From: Sequoia sempervirens
Taxonomy: Eukaryota > Streptophyta > Pinopsida > Cupressales > Cupressaceae
Assembly (NCBI GenBank): GCA_007258455.2
Contig: VDFB02252616.1
Location: forward strand, 121,663,394 to 121,727,393
DNA: 64,000 nucleotides
Direction of reading: 5' to 3'
Every line of letters begins with the position of its first letter. Within the stretch, counting starts at the first letter, position 1. A program made the position numbers and the translations under genes. Under the pieces are notes generated by a model. The model did not search any database. It had not been told where the DNA came from and saw only the letters and a list, made by a program, of their open reading frames with translations. Positions 23,056 to 34,560 of the stretch are shown here, one piece after another.

Positions 23056-24600
23056 TTGGCTTATAGGGTTTATTCAAGGAGGAGAGGCGCTACTGTAGAT
23101 CCATCCTTTCAAGAAACAGAAGTTAGAGAAGCATCCAATGAAGTTCTTGAAGAATCGAAAGAAGAATCTATAATCCAACTAGAAGAAATGGGTGACAACA
23201 ATAATAATGGTGATAATCATGCTAATAATAATCATAGAAATCCACCCCCATTAGCTTGGGGTAAAAACATTGGACTATTAGCTTTGCAAGGAAATCATGA
23301 GTTACCTAAAGGTTCAAGGAAGGACTTTCCTCGGTTTCACGATGATGGGGCTCAACACCCAGATGAACATGTTTTTTCATTCACAATGCCTTGTGTCATC
23401 TCATATGTAGCACATGAAGGAATTGTTGTACATCTCTTTGTAGAGACACTTGTGGGAAATGTTGTTGATTGGTTTCATTATCTGGAGCCAAGCATTATTA
23501 CAAGGTAGGAAACTATGAGTGAATGATTCTTGGTAATATTCAAGCCTACTGAAGACACTCATCGGTTGTTTTCCCAACTTTCAAACTCAAACATGGAGTT
23601 CAATGAACCTATGAGGGAATTTGTGGAAAGGTTTAACCACCTAGTCACACGTCTTTCTCATACACTCAATCCATCACTATAAATTCTATTGAGCAGTTTC
23701 ATAAATGCTCTTCCATTTGAGATAGCCTTTTTTCTTGAAATCAGCTAATGAAATAGAATTGACAACAGCACAAGAAAATGTCATCGATATTGAAGATAAC
23801 ATGATCACTTCTGGGAAGATGAAAATAGATTCTATCAGGCCTCTAGTTCAGGGTTTTGTAGATCCATTGCTATAGAAGGTAGCTAATGAGGTGACTATCC
23901 TCAAAAGGAATTCACCTACTCAAGGGTAGCCTGCACCACCACCACAATATCAACCTCAACAACCATACCAGCCAAAGAGAAATAATTTTCAACCTTTCAA
24001 TAATTACAGGCCATGATTACCAGTACCTCCACCAAGACAAACAATTGAAGTTGCACAAAATATAGTATTTTGTTCTTTCCATGAGACCGATGAACATACT
24101 GGTTCTACATGTCTTAAAATTTTAAGAATGGATCAGGTCATGGGATACACTGAAGCTACACCTAGTTCAAGTTTTGTCCCTACACCAAATTCGAATGTTT
24201 TCTTACCAGAGACAAACAACTTCGATGGTGACTCTACTATGGGATACTTTGATAGTCAACCCGTTATTAAAGAAGAAGAAGATTTTTTTCAATACTCTCT
24301 TGCAATAAATCATGATAATTTTTCAACACCTATGTTTACACATGCTCAACATTTTAAGGCACAGAAAGAAGAAGAAGAGAGACTGAGATCAAAGGAATAG
24401 GGTAAAGAGGTGGCTTCCACTTCTAATCCTAATCCCTCACATGAGAATGCTAAAGTAGTTGCTCAAGACCCATCTTTAGCAAATTTTGACATTATAGACT
24501 CCATGATGAAGACAAAGGTGCAAATTTCTCAGCCTACATTGCTCGAATCATCCATGTCAGCGAAAGAAAAGCCTAAACCCTTCTATATATCTTCAAGTAT
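23056..24600 (+). pseudogene. gag of element A (Ty3/gypsy capsid-nucleocapsid)
   Basis: The first 150 codons are open from ATG 23,056: an acidic N-terminus, an Asn-rich patch (GDNNNNGDNHANNN), then a capsid region with VGNVVDWFHYLEPS. After a stop near 23,510 similarity continues with KPTEDTHRLFSQL, NEPMREFVERFNHL and a frameshifted INALPFEIAF. These are hallmarks of the retrotransposon gag family, including the W-x(2)-L and F-x(4)-R-F-N patterns. A Pro/Gln-rich stretch precedes a zinc knuckle C-S-F-H-x(4)-H-x(4)-C near 24,070, the CxFH variant common in plant gypsy gag. Acidic open segments at 24,128-24,400 and 24,410-24,604 lead into the protease. Non-functional because of several stops. 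Confidence 0.8.
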
Positions 24601-24830
24601 ATAGGAGGATTCAAATTGAGCAATTGCATCATAGATTTAGGAGCCTCATACAACATCATGCCTATACAAGTGATGAACGCATTGAGACTTTCATGCACTA
24701 AGACACTAGACAAGTGTTATTAACTTGAGTCTAAGTTGGTGTCATTGGCTGAACAACTAAAGGACACTCAAGTAAGGTCAGTGGCTTCTCTTAAGAAAAA
24801 GATAATGATGACCATACTAGTAGCTAAGTA
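24601..24830 (+). pseudogene. Retroviral-type aspartic protease of element A
   Basis: The translated string NCIIDLGASYNIMP, followed by QVMNAL, matches the active-site region of plant gypsy proteases, normally D-S/T-G-A-S-x-N-I-M-P. The residue after the catalytic Asp is Leu instead of Ser/Thr, which would impair catalysis. A stop follows about 20 codons later. The protease lies directly after gag and before the RNase H-like segment. The fragment is short; identification rests on this motif and its position. Confidence 0.7.
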
Positions 24831-25079
24831 GAGGCCTTTGCAAAGATATTAGAGGAGAGATACAACTGGATTGGTTGTCTGCAACTATTCCATTAAAGAA
24901 AGGTAGTTTCAAGCTAGAGCTAGAGGCCAAATCTTGATTTACGGTGGTGAAGTCCCAGGATCCTCAAGCACAAGTGCTATATCAAGAAACAGGTCCTGGT
25001 ACTTATGTTATGCTATTAGAAATAACTGAAGAAAGTTGAGATGTGTGTTCTACAGATAAATCAACAAAATATCCAAAGA

Positions 25080-25228
25080 TGTGGACTATGTAGTTTGATA
25101 GGAGTTGTTCAACCATAGGTTCAGGTGCGGGAGTTGTGATAATCTCTCCTGAAGGTTGTTTATATCCATTTGCATACTACTTGTAATTGGAATGCACAAA
25201 TAATACGATGGAATATGAGGCACTTTTA
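25080..25228 (+). pseudogene. RNase H-like domain upstream of RT in element A
   Basis: The frame reads FDRSCSTIGSGAGVVIISPE, then CTNNTMEYEALL. It corresponds to F-D-G-x-GAGVVLISP and TNN-x-AEYEAL of the RNase H domain found as a second copy in Tat-like plant elements. The usual Gly after the first catalytic Asp is Arg here, and the conserved Glu of EYEAL remains. The domain is cut after EYEALL by the start of element B, so the remaining acidic residues are absent. It sits between protease and RT, whereas the canonical RNase H follows RT at 37,870. Confidence 0.68.
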
Positions 25229-26174
25229 ACTAGCCTAATCAACCTCTCAAGGAATTTTTAATTCCTTTTATCCTTCCAAGGAATATTAAATTCTTTTTAC
25301 TCTTCCCCATGTGATCTTTGACTTGTCACATCAAGTCACATGTGAAATCTAACCCTCTTCTAATATGTCATTAATTAGTCTAATCAAGCACTTGCACAAC
25401 CTTAATCACTTAATCAAGTCAACCCTATTAAATGATTTCTCCTTTTGGACAAGGCATCTCCATTCCCCGTGTGAATTTTTAATTCACATTTAATCCCTCA
25501 ATGCATTTAAAGGAATTTTAAATTCCTTCTCTCTTCCCCATGAGAATATTTGAGAAATTTTTAATTCTCCACTTGTCCTCTCACCCACATGGGGACAAGT
25601 ACCTCCTTTATGAGGAGATCTTGTCCCAATCCCAAGGTACTATGTACCCTCTCCATGTCATGTCCTATCCTTCCACCTCATGTACACATCCCCCCTTTTA
25701 AGCCATATCACATACCACATGTCAAGATGTGAGGGCTTGTGAGTTCTCAACTCACCTTGGCCTAACATCTTGATCTTGGTGGCTCAATCTTGACCGTCCA
25801 TTTCCTTAGAGATTTCCAAAATATCTATAAATACCCCCTCTTTTCTCTCATTTTAGAGAGATCATGCATTGTAGCCAAACTCTTGCAAATTTTTCCTAGA
25901 ATCCATACTTAGCCATTTTCATGCTTCCACTCACTTGCATTCACCTTCATATCATCATCTATTTTGCATCTCTTGCTATCCAAGGAGCACACAACACCGA
26001 AGATCGAAGGGCCAACCAAAGGATCGATTCAACACAAGGTAAAAGGTTTCATTTGTTGTTTTTGTTTTGTGTTGATTCCAACTCGACTAATCTTGAGGTG
26101 TAGGTTGTTTTAGTGTTATTTTGCATTACTTTGTTTGCTGCTTGTTTTCTACCATTTAATTTTGACCTATCACA
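25226..26174 (+). repeat. 5' LTR of element B, lacking its first 374 bp
   Basis: Aligns closely from TTAACTAGCC (25,226) to TATCACA (26,174) with 36,241-37,188. The TGTAGACACC start seen in the 3' copy is missing. The left junction is directly against A's RNase H codons and shares only TTAAC with the LTR interior. Confidence 0.85.
25826..25833 (+). promoter_or_regulatory. TATA box in the LTR of element B
   Basis: TATAAATA in the context ATCTATAAATACCCCCTC occurs here and identically at 36,840-36,847 in the 3' LTR. It is well placed for an LTR promoter, with about 340 bp of LTR downstream. Confidence 0.6.
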
Positions 26175-26178
26175 TTTT

Positions 26179-26198
26179 TGGCATGCCCTATGGGACCC
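26179..26198 (+). promoter_or_regulatory. Primer-binding site of element B
   Basis: TGGCATGCCCTATGGGACCC begins 4 bp after the LTR end CACA. The TGG start and position are those expected of a tRNA 3'-end complement. The tRNA was not identified. Confidence 0.6.
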
Positions 26199-26256
26199 AC
26201 AAATGGGTCTCTTGCTTTTACGTTTTTTGTTTTGTGACTTTTTGCAGGTACAGGTT

Positions 26257-26560
26257 ACAGAGGGGCGGACCTGACCTAACAGACAAGCGGACCCGCCCTC
26301 CACAGGCAGACCTGACCCTCTCCAAGGGCAGACCTGCCCTCCCCAGATTGCAGAAAGTGTTTTTTTGAAAAAATTTCACAGAGGGGCAGACCCGACTTAA
26401 CAGACAGGCAGACCCACCCTCCACAGGCACACTTGACCCTCTCCAAGGGCAGACCTGCCCTCCCCAGACTCCAAAAATTATTTTTTTTGGAAAATTTTCA
26501 TAGAGGGGCAGACCTGACCTAACAAATAGGTGGACCCGACCTAACAGACAACTATATTTG
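26257..26560 (+). repeat. Minisatellite, 121-bp period, three copies
   Basis: Units start AGAGGGGC(G/A)GACC at 26,260, 26,381 and 26,502. Each contains repeats of GGCAGACCTGCCCT-like strings (CCTCCACAGGCAGACCTGAC, CTCTCCAAGGGCAGACCTG). The third unit is partial and more diverged. Confidence 0.85.
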
Positions 26561-26906
26561 ACCTAAACAGCTAATTTTTCCCTCACCGACAGGCGGATTT
26601 GCCCCAGACAACTTTTTTGAAAAGGTGAAATTTTAGTTTTTTAGCAATTTTTTGACTATTTTAAGGGTTCTTAACCCCTAATTAGGAACATAGTTTAATT
26701 AAAAGGGGTCAATCAACCTTGTATGTTGTGTTTTTGGGTGAGCTATTTGACATATCCAATTCCCTTATGCCATTCGGCTATCCTGGGTGATGAGAAATCC
26801 TAACTTGCCACGTCTTTTGAGTCTACCTATTTTACTTTTCTTAGTGGGACATGCTTGGGGATTTCATCACCCCAAGGGACAATTCCAACCATGTGTACCG
26901 ACAGGG

Positions 26907-26914
26907 TATATAAA
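26907..26914 (+). promoter_or_regulatory. Internal TATA-like box in element B
   Basis: TATATAAA in the context CAGGGTATATAAAGGGGGGA lies 0.7 kb inside the element, after the first minisatellite. It is a candidate second promoter; no further support. Confidence 0.3.
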
Positions 26915-27280
26915 GGGGGGAGAGTAAAATTTGTACCTCAATCCAACCATGTTGTAATTGGCAAAGCATCGAGATGATGTGAAGAGTTGGTCTGAGCCTT
27001 CCAAGTTCTCGACTCACGCTTGTAATGGGTTGGTGTTCACGGTTTGGGCCTCACATACCAGGTGTATATTGAGGACTCCCTAGTAACCATGTTCATCCTA
27101 GATTAGGGGACTTTGTCGACTATACCCCTTTACTAGACTTAGGCTTGTGTTGTCTGAATTGTCTTATTTGTGTGCAACCAGTGATTGTCTGCTTTTCTTC
27201 ACTTTACCATAGCCTTTTGATTGATAACTATTGTATTTTCAGTCCTTTTCCTTGATCTTTTTTGTCAAAATTCAAATTAA

Positions 27281-28160
27281 ACCCTCCTTGGGAGGACTTG
27301 CCCTCATCCAGGGGCAGACTTTCCCTAGAAACTAATCCTTTGGAGCCTGTTTTTGACCCAATTTCATCAGTTTTTGCTCCTTGGGTGGACTTTCCCTAGA
27401 AACTGGTCCTTTGGAGCCTGGTTTTGACCTAATTTCATTAGTTTTTGCTCCTTGGGTGGACTTTCCCTCATCTAGGGGTGAAATTGCCCTAAAAATTGGT
27501 CTTTTGAAGGTTGTTTTTTACCTAATTTCATCAGTTTTTTCTCCTTGGGTGGACTTTCCCTCTTCCACGGGTGGACTTGCCATAAAAATTGGTCCTTTGG
27601 AGCCTAGTTTTGACCTAATTTCATCATTTTTTTCTCCTTGGGCAGACTTTCCCTCATCCAGGGGCAAACTTTCCCTAAAAACTAATTCTTTGGCGCCTGA
27701 TTTTGACCCCAATTCATCAGTTTTTGCTCCTTGGGCGGACTTTCCCTCATCCAAGGGCGGACTTGCCCTAAAAATTGGTCTTTTGAAACCTGTTTTTGAC
27801 CCAGTTTCATCAATTTTACTCCTTGGGCGGACTTTCCCTCATCATGGGGCGAACCTAACCTAAAAACTGGTCCTTTGGAGCCTGTTTTGGTGGATTTTGA
27901 CCAACTTTTTCTCCTTGGGCAGACTTTCCCTCATCCAGGGGCAGACCTGACCTAAAAACCAATCCTTTGGAGCCTGTTTTGGTGGATTTTGACCAACTTT
28001 TGCTCCTTGGGCGGACTTTCCCTCATCCAGGGGAAAACTTGCCCTATTAACAGTCCTTTTGGAGCTTGTTTTGGCCATTTTTGACTAACTTTTTCTCCCT
28101 GGGCGGACTTGCCCTCATCCAAGGGTGGACCTGACCTAACAGACAGGCAGATTTGCCCTG
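27281..28160 (+). repeat. Minisatellite, about 92-bp period, ten units
   Basis: CTCCTTGGG recurs near 27,281, 27,377, 27,448, 27,540, 27,632, 27,727, 27,820, 27,910, 28,001 and 28,093. Each unit contains CGGACTTTCCCTCATCC, then TGGTCCTTTGGAGCCTG and TTTTGACC. Late spacings are 90-95 bp. Both strands stay open over much of it: plus-strand APWVDFPSSRG-like and minus-strand DEGKSAQGEK-like peptide repeats. The open frames are probably an effect of near-31-codon units. Confidence 0.9.
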
Positions 28161-28357
28161 ATAGACAGCCATATATTCCCCACCATTTCCACATTGTAAA
28201 CCCATTTTCCTCCATTCAAGCGCCAATCTTCTCAATTTTTCATGCTCTTTCCAACAACATATACCACTTCATACTTTTGAGAAGTTGCCCGAGGCACCTT
28301 TTTCTTCCCCGTCTGCCTCCTCAAGGGGGGCATACCCTACCATTCTCTCTGTTTACT

Positions 28358-28640
28358 GATTCTGAGTAAACATTCATCTATTTAACACATCCTTTCATCA
28401 TTCTGAACTCTCATTCTATCATTGTGATCATCCATTTACTCGTTCCGAGTAAACGTTCATCCATTTAACACATCCTTTCATCATTTTGAACTCTCATTCC
28501 ATCATTCTGATCATTCATTTACTTGTTCTAAGTAAACGTTCATCCATTTAACACATCCTTTCATCATTCTAAACTCTCGTTCTATCATCTATTTCGCACC
28601 TTTGTTTATCATTTCAAACTCTCATTCTATTGTTCCTATC
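28358..28640 (+). repeat. Minisatellite, 83-bp period, three to four units
   Basis: GAGTAAAC (or AAGTAAAC) followed by GTTCATCCATTTAACACATCC occurs at 28,364, 28,447 and 28,530. Each unit continues CTTTCATCATTCTGAACTC. Degenerate units continue to about 28,870 and recur at 34,310-34,560. Confidence 0.85.
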
Positions 28641-29458
28641 ATTCAGTTACTCATTCTGAATAAACATTTTAAACTACCTTCCTATAATTTTGAATTCTCA
28701 TTCAACAGTCCTAATCAATTGTTTTCTCATTCTGACTAATCTATCATTCGTTCTAAGCCTTCATCTTCTCGTTTCAAGAATCATTCATCTGTTGTGAGCA
28801 GTTGTTTACTTGTTCCGAGTAGTCATTCATCCATTTCAGTCAATCTTTTACTCATTTTGAGTACTCATTCATCCATTTGTTTCTCCAATCAAATCATCAT
28901 TTTCCCCATCCAAATCCCCTGAATTTTGTCTCGGGTTATTATCCAAATTGACCAAAGTATCTGATCTGATCGTCATCATCAACATCCTCTTAGGATTGTC
29001 ATCTGTCCTAAGTTAATCATTATCGTCATCCCAATCAATCCATTTTTAATCTCAAAGTGGATTTGGTGCTGCAATCATACATTTATCCTTTAATCCAATC
29101 AATCAACATCCTAAGTCACCTAAGATAATCTCTGAATGGGGTTTACAGTCCCTCTCATCATCCTATCTGATCCATCAGTCAATCTTATCAATAAATCGAT
29201 CAATCCAATCCAATCCAATCGCATCTTTATCCAATCACCTTCAACCCAATCAATCTACTTCCATCTCAAAGTGGATTCGGTGTCGTAATCATCCTTTGAT
29301 AATCAAATCCAATTGTCAGAATCAATCCCATCATATCATCCAATCATCCTAATCTGAGCTTAATCCAATCCTGATCTGAGCTTGCCCCAAATCCTGATTT
29401 GAGCTTTAGTCCATTTCCATCCAAAATATTTATCCATCCTCTTTTTCCTTTCATCATC

Positions 29459-32149
29459 ATGAATTATTATCCTCCATCAATAGTGGTCAAGGGAAACCCT
29501 AATTACATCAACGACGATAACGAAAGTCTTGTCGATCAAGAAGAAAGTGACATGGATCCCCTTGACACTATCATTGCTAGTAAGTTTTCTCCACCTGCTT
29601 TCCAAAATCCAATCATCCCTTCGAGTTATCTTGTTATGTCTTGATCCATGCCTAATCATGCTCCCTATGCTACCTGTGACAAGGGATACCTATTATATCC
29701 ATCATATCCTTCATCTACATCATCCTCTTATCCTAGTCTGCCATCACAATACCCCTATCCTAATCCCTCGTCCACATCCTCATATCTTAATCATTCATCC
29801 GCATATACCCCCTACCCTAATCTTCCATACCAATCTCCTCACCCTAATCCTACATTCACACCTTCCTATTCTAATCCAACATCCACACCAACCTATCCTT
29901 ATCCTAATCTGACATCCGCAGTTCCCTATCTCCATCTGCCACATCAATCTTCCCATCCTAATCCACCATCCCCATACCCTTACTGCAATCCACTACCTGC
30001 ATCCTCGTGTCCTAATTCACCATGCCAATACCCCTATCTTAACCCTTCACCTAATCCCCCACCTATTCTCAATCCTGCATCCAATCCCATTCCCCTATCT
30101 AATCCTAGTCCACCAATCTCTAGTCCTAATCCCCCACCAACCCATAATCCTTCATCCACTCCTACCTCACCATCCAAACCTAGAGTATGCAAGTCTCTCA
30201 TTTCAGAAGTTCTCCAAGGACTTATAACAAAGAATACATCTCCCACTCCACACCTTGAAGTCGTGGAATCGTGCCATCTCAACCCATCATCCACGATCAT
30301 TAGTGATGAGGCCCTTCTCCACCCAACACCTATCATTGATGATACCACCACTCGCACCACTCAAACCATCGAAACCATCGCATCCTCTGAATCCACTGAG
30401 CCCCCATCTCCTACCATCACATCTATCGAATCCATTGAACACCCACCTCCTACTCTAAGAGTCATCAAACCCATTTTCGACACCCAAATCCAATGCACTT
30501 CTTCCACTCCTAGTGTCACTAAAATCCATTCTGATGACTGCATCGAATCCTCCATCCTTCCATCTCCCCAACTTGAAGAGTCTCTCCAACACTCTGTCAT
30601 CTTTCCATCCACACAAGATGAGTCATGCCAAGAGTCTAATCCAAAGCATGCCAACATATCCCCTTCTCTAGATCAAGATCCTACCATCCCATCTAGTCCA
30701 TCTCAAGATCACAGTCCCCCATCCATTCCATTCCATGATCCCCTTGTCATTCAAGATCCCATCGCTCCATCTCCATCTCCATCGCATGAGCCCACTACCA
30801 CAAATCCAGATCTTATCATATCCCCTAATCCCTCTCCTGATACCACCCATCCAAATGTTGCTATCCCATCATCTCCCTCTCATGATCCCCCATCATTGCC
30901 TAAAACTGATATCCCTACACCGCTTGCATATCCCCTTGGTACTCTCACATTCTTCCATGGTGGCCTCCTTGTAGAAGAAAAGCATAGTGTATTTACCACC
31001 CATCATCCTCCACCTACTAACGAACTTGCATCATGTTTTCAAAATAACACAAATCCTATCATGGATCACATGCTCAAGAAAATGAACTATCAAGGAAAAG
31101 GTCTAGGCCTTCTTGAGCAAGGTATTTTAGAGGCCATCCAAGTCAAAGAACAAATCTGCATGCAAGGTCTTGGACCTATTTCCCAAGACTCACAATCTAA
31201 AGATGTTGGTACAACCTCTAGACATCCTCGACGAGCCTTTTTCAAAAGAAATGTCTGCTCTTCCCATCACTTCACCAGATCATATGCTTCCATCCCTCCT
31301 CCTTCATCATATCACTTCAAAACAACCGTGCATATTCCTCCTTCATCTGCTCCATCCATTTTGGGTCCTTACATCCCTCCATCCACCATCTCCTGTCCTT
31401 CATCTACTATATCCATCTTGGGTCCGTATATCCCAAGATCACCTCCTCCATCTCATCCGTTCATCCATCCAACACCTATCTGTGTCATCCATCATAAAAA
31501 TCCCTCTCGCATATCCCATAATTAGGATCAACAAAGGCACATACCTAAACATCCTCCATCTACACGTAATCCCCATATTCCTACCTCCATTGCTTCACAT
31601 CGTCCATCTCCTCACACCCATCCCATTGCTAATAAAATAACTTTGGATGCTAAAGTAAAATTACATAAATCCAAACATCCACATGAATCTAAAGCTTCCC
31701 ATGTCCCCTCTAAACGACATGTTGAAGAAAAGAAAAATCAAATCCACAATCCAAATTAAACCCATCAGCCACAAAGGCCCACTAAAGTAAAAATCAAAAC
31801 CATGTGGATCCCAAAGAAAAATGATGCAATGCCATCAAATGAAAAATCTATAAGAACATCCAAAATTGCTAATCCAAAAGCTAATCATCCCCCCCTTTCA
31901 TCTCCTAAGTCTGTTTTGGGTCCCTATGTCCCAAAATTCACTATTCCATCTCCTCCATTATCCCCACATTCTCCATCCATTAATCCTCTTATCTTTTCAC
32001 ATCCATCACCATATGTGCCAATGTTGGTCCTGAACTCACAACCCCATCACACATCCACCCCATCATTCTATCCATACCCTTTCCAGCATCCCATTCATTA
32101 CCCCACATATCTCCCCCATCAAATCCCTCTAATTCATCCTTTTGCATAA
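29459..32149 (+). pseudogene. Pro/Ser/His-rich protein with a G-patch, element B
   Basis: From ATG 29,459 (MNYYPPSIVVKGNPNY) one frame runs to 32,149, about 896 codons, broken by stops near 29,642, 31,523 and 31,757. The first 80 residues are acidic. Then come about 450 residues dominated by Pro, Ser, Thr, Asn, His and Tyr with NPSSTP- and YPNP-like repeats. A compact segment near 31,061-31,173 reads MLKKMNYQGKGLGLLEQG and ends MQGLGP. This matches the G-patch pattern (aromatic-x-G-x-GLG, x-QGI, x-GLG), an RNA-binding helicase-cofactor module also found in some retroelement polyproteins. A further Pro-rich tail includes the recurrent LGPY(I/V)P. It occupies the gag position, but no capsid or zinc knuckle is visible. 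The low-complexity part may owe its length to repeat expansion. Confidence 0.65.
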
Positions 32150-32309
32150 TCCATTTCTCCTAATAAGGTTGTACCAACATCCAACAAATCGGTTAAAACA
32201 TGAGCTCTTAATACCTCGTATGGAACGATGCTTGAGTCCTTCATCCATATCCTTATCATGTCTTCTAAATCCACTTATTAGCCTCCTATCCTTATCCATT
32301 TTCATCCCC

Positions 32310-32408
32310 CAAAAGTCCAGAAATCCAAAAAAGTCCAAAAATCCAAAAAGTCCAAAAATCCAAAAAAGTCCAAAAATCCAAAAAAAGTCAAAAAATCAAA
32401 AAATCAAA
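32310..32408 (+). repeat. Short tandem repeat, about 19-20-bp period
   Basis: AAAAAGTCCAAAAATCC is repeated four to five times and ends in AAAAAATCAAAAAATC. Confidence 0.85.
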
Positions 32409-33269
32409 TAGTAAACAGAAAGAATCTGTCCAATGGTGAAAACTTGGCAAACAAGCGCCTTAGATAAGTACCATGATGAAAACCTGGCAAATAGGCGTCA
32501 TGCATAAATCCCCATTTGCACTTGGGGGTAGTTTCCTGATATGCGTTACCTCCATCTGCTATGCTTCCTACTATGCTTCTAGCTATGCACCCGTCTTCTT
32601 GCTATACGTCATTTTCATTCATCCCCTCCATCATGCCTATCTTACACATCCTATTTGGCATATCTCATTTATCCCATCCCTCCATCCTTCTTGTGATCTT
32701 GATAAAAAAAAAAAAAATAGGGGCACATATCTATGCATGCTTTGGACACCTCTTGGTATACATTCCCCTTACACATGCTCTATCATATCTCTTAATCACC
32801 CATCCTATCCTCCTCCAGTTATCTCCTTCATTTTCCCATCTTCCATCTCTCATGCCTCATTATACATGACATATCTAGAGTGGGGGCATTTATCTTCCTT
32901 TGTGATATAGTCCTTGGAGACATCATTCCTTCCATCCTGGTATCCCTTTTCATCCATCCATCTGGTAACCCTTTCCCCATCCTTCATCCACTCCATCCAT
33001 CTTGGGTTCTTATGTCCCTCCATCTCCCCATCCCTATCTTCTTATCCTTCCATCATAGAATCCCTTGTCATCAATCCATCTGGCCACCTTTTCCTCATCG
33101 TCCATCCAAACAATCATTTTCCTCCCCCCCATCCTCTACCCTCATCCCATCCCATAATCCCTTGTCATTGGTATCTAGCTATAAGCTACTCTCCATGCCA
33201 CCCAATTCCATCTACCTCATCATCATCACTTCCGCTTCTTTTGCGCCATCTTCCTCTATCCCCTTGCCG
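32409..33269 (+). other. Non-coding CT-rich part of element B
   Basis: Contains two GATGAAAACCTGGCAAA-like strings (near 32,437 and 32,472) and an A-rich run near 32,705. The rest is CCATCC-rich sequence whose long open frames reflect composition. No domain seen. Confidence 0.4.
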
Positions 33270-33570
33270 GATCCCTAACCTCGCCCTGGTCTGGGCGGGC
33301 TCCCGCCTGTTGCAACTAGACCCGCCCGGGTCGTCCTTGGGCGGACCTGCCCAAATCAGTGGGCGGACCCACCCTGGCTTGGGCAAACCCACCCGGATCC
33401 TTGGGCAGACCCACACCAATCCGTGGGCAGACCCACCCGGGTCCGTCCTCGGGTAGACCCGCCTGCCTCCTTGGGCAACCCACCTGGGTCCGTCCTCGTG
33501 CGAACCCGCCTGACTCCTTGGGCGGACCCACCCAGGTCCGTCCTCAGGCGGACCTGCCCTTCTAGATTTT
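33270..33570 (+). repeat. GC-rich minisatellite (GGGCGGACCCACC type)
   Basis: Repeats of CTTGGGC(G/A)GACCCACC and GGGTCCGTCCTCGGGC extend over 300 bp, far more GC-rich than the surroundings. The words echo those of the 26.3-kb and 27.3-kb arrays (GGGCGGACCTGCC, CCTTGGGCGGAC), so the three arrays may share an origin. A T run followed by C ends the block near 33,580. Confidence 0.8.
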
Positions 33571-34099
33571 TTTTTTTTTTCCCCCCTCTTTGGATCATCA
33601 TTTCATCACCAAAATCACCTCCTCCATCATCGGGTCATCCATCCCAATCATCTAGACTTTGTTTTGAGAGTTTTGATTTTTATGCTGAAACTTCCAAAGG
33701 CCATAACTTTTGACTCAGGTGTCCGTTTGAGCTGAAATTTTACAAGTGGATGCATTATGAGATGGCATGTGGATTCCCAATTGATTGTAAATCCTTTGGA
33801 CCCCATTTTGCCACATTTTCGGGGCCTCAAACTTTCATCTTGACCCTCAAAATCACAATTTAGTGTTTTTTTCAGCATTTTGAAAAATCATTTTTGTCAC
33901 TAACTCGAAATTCTTGTCTTAAATTTGGGATGTTAGTTGGCAATTCATCCTATCTTTGTTTTGGGTATTTTTTGGGAAAAAACTGGACTCTCAAATGTCT
34001 GACCGTGAAGTTTCCTAAAATGGCAAAATTTGATAATTTTTGAAAATTGCCAAATCTAGAAAAATCTGATTGTCAACACCTTACATCCCTTAAACTCCG

Positions 34100-34560
34100 A
34101 AACTTGGTGTAGAATCAATCCCATCACATCCTCCAATCATTCTTATCTTCAATCCAACCCTTATCTGAGCTTTCATCTAATCCCAGTCTGAGCTTAACCG
34201 AAACCCTAATCTGAGCTTTAGTCCATCTGCAGTCAAGATCTTTTGATATCGAAACAAATCTTAAGATCCCTCCCACCATCTTCTTCAATTTTGTCCTATT
34301 CATCCATTCTAATCATCTATTTACTCGTTCCGAGAAAACATTCATCCATCTCAAACCTCCTTCTATCATTTCGACTCTCATTCAATAATCTCGATCAATC
34401 ATTTACTCATTTTGAGTAATCTTTCATCTATTCCAAACCTTCATCTTCTCATTCCAAGAATCATTCATCCATCGTGAGCGGTTATTTTCTCATTTTGAGT
34501 AGTCATTCTTCCTCTCGATCATTTGTTTACTCGTTCTGAGTAATCTTTCATCTCTCCATC
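34100..34560 (+). repeat. Second copy of element B's leader repeats
   Basis: 34,150-34,230 (ATCTGAGCTTTAGTCCAT) resembles 29,340-29,420. 34,310-34,560 (TCATTTACTCATTTTGAGTA, then CATCTTCTCATTCCAAGAA) resembles 28,720-28,870. The two blocks occur in the opposite order to the first set, so this is not one simple duplication. Confidence 0.6.

Noticed and set aside
27518..28235. Minus-strand frames with DEGKSAQGEK repeats as a gene
   Set aside because: They follow the 92-bp minisatellite and have no unique sequence, start context or domain.
26257..28640. CRISPR-like array
   Set aside because: Units are contiguous imperfect tandem repeats without unique spacers, in a plant-type retroelement, with no cas genes.
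29399..33600. Many overlapping 60-180-codon frames on both strands (for example at 30,034-30,360, 31,170-31,640 and 32,914-33,456)
   Set aside because: The sequence is CATCC-, CCT- or GGGC-biased, so stops are rare in several frames at once. Only the frame with the G-patch has a recognisable domain.
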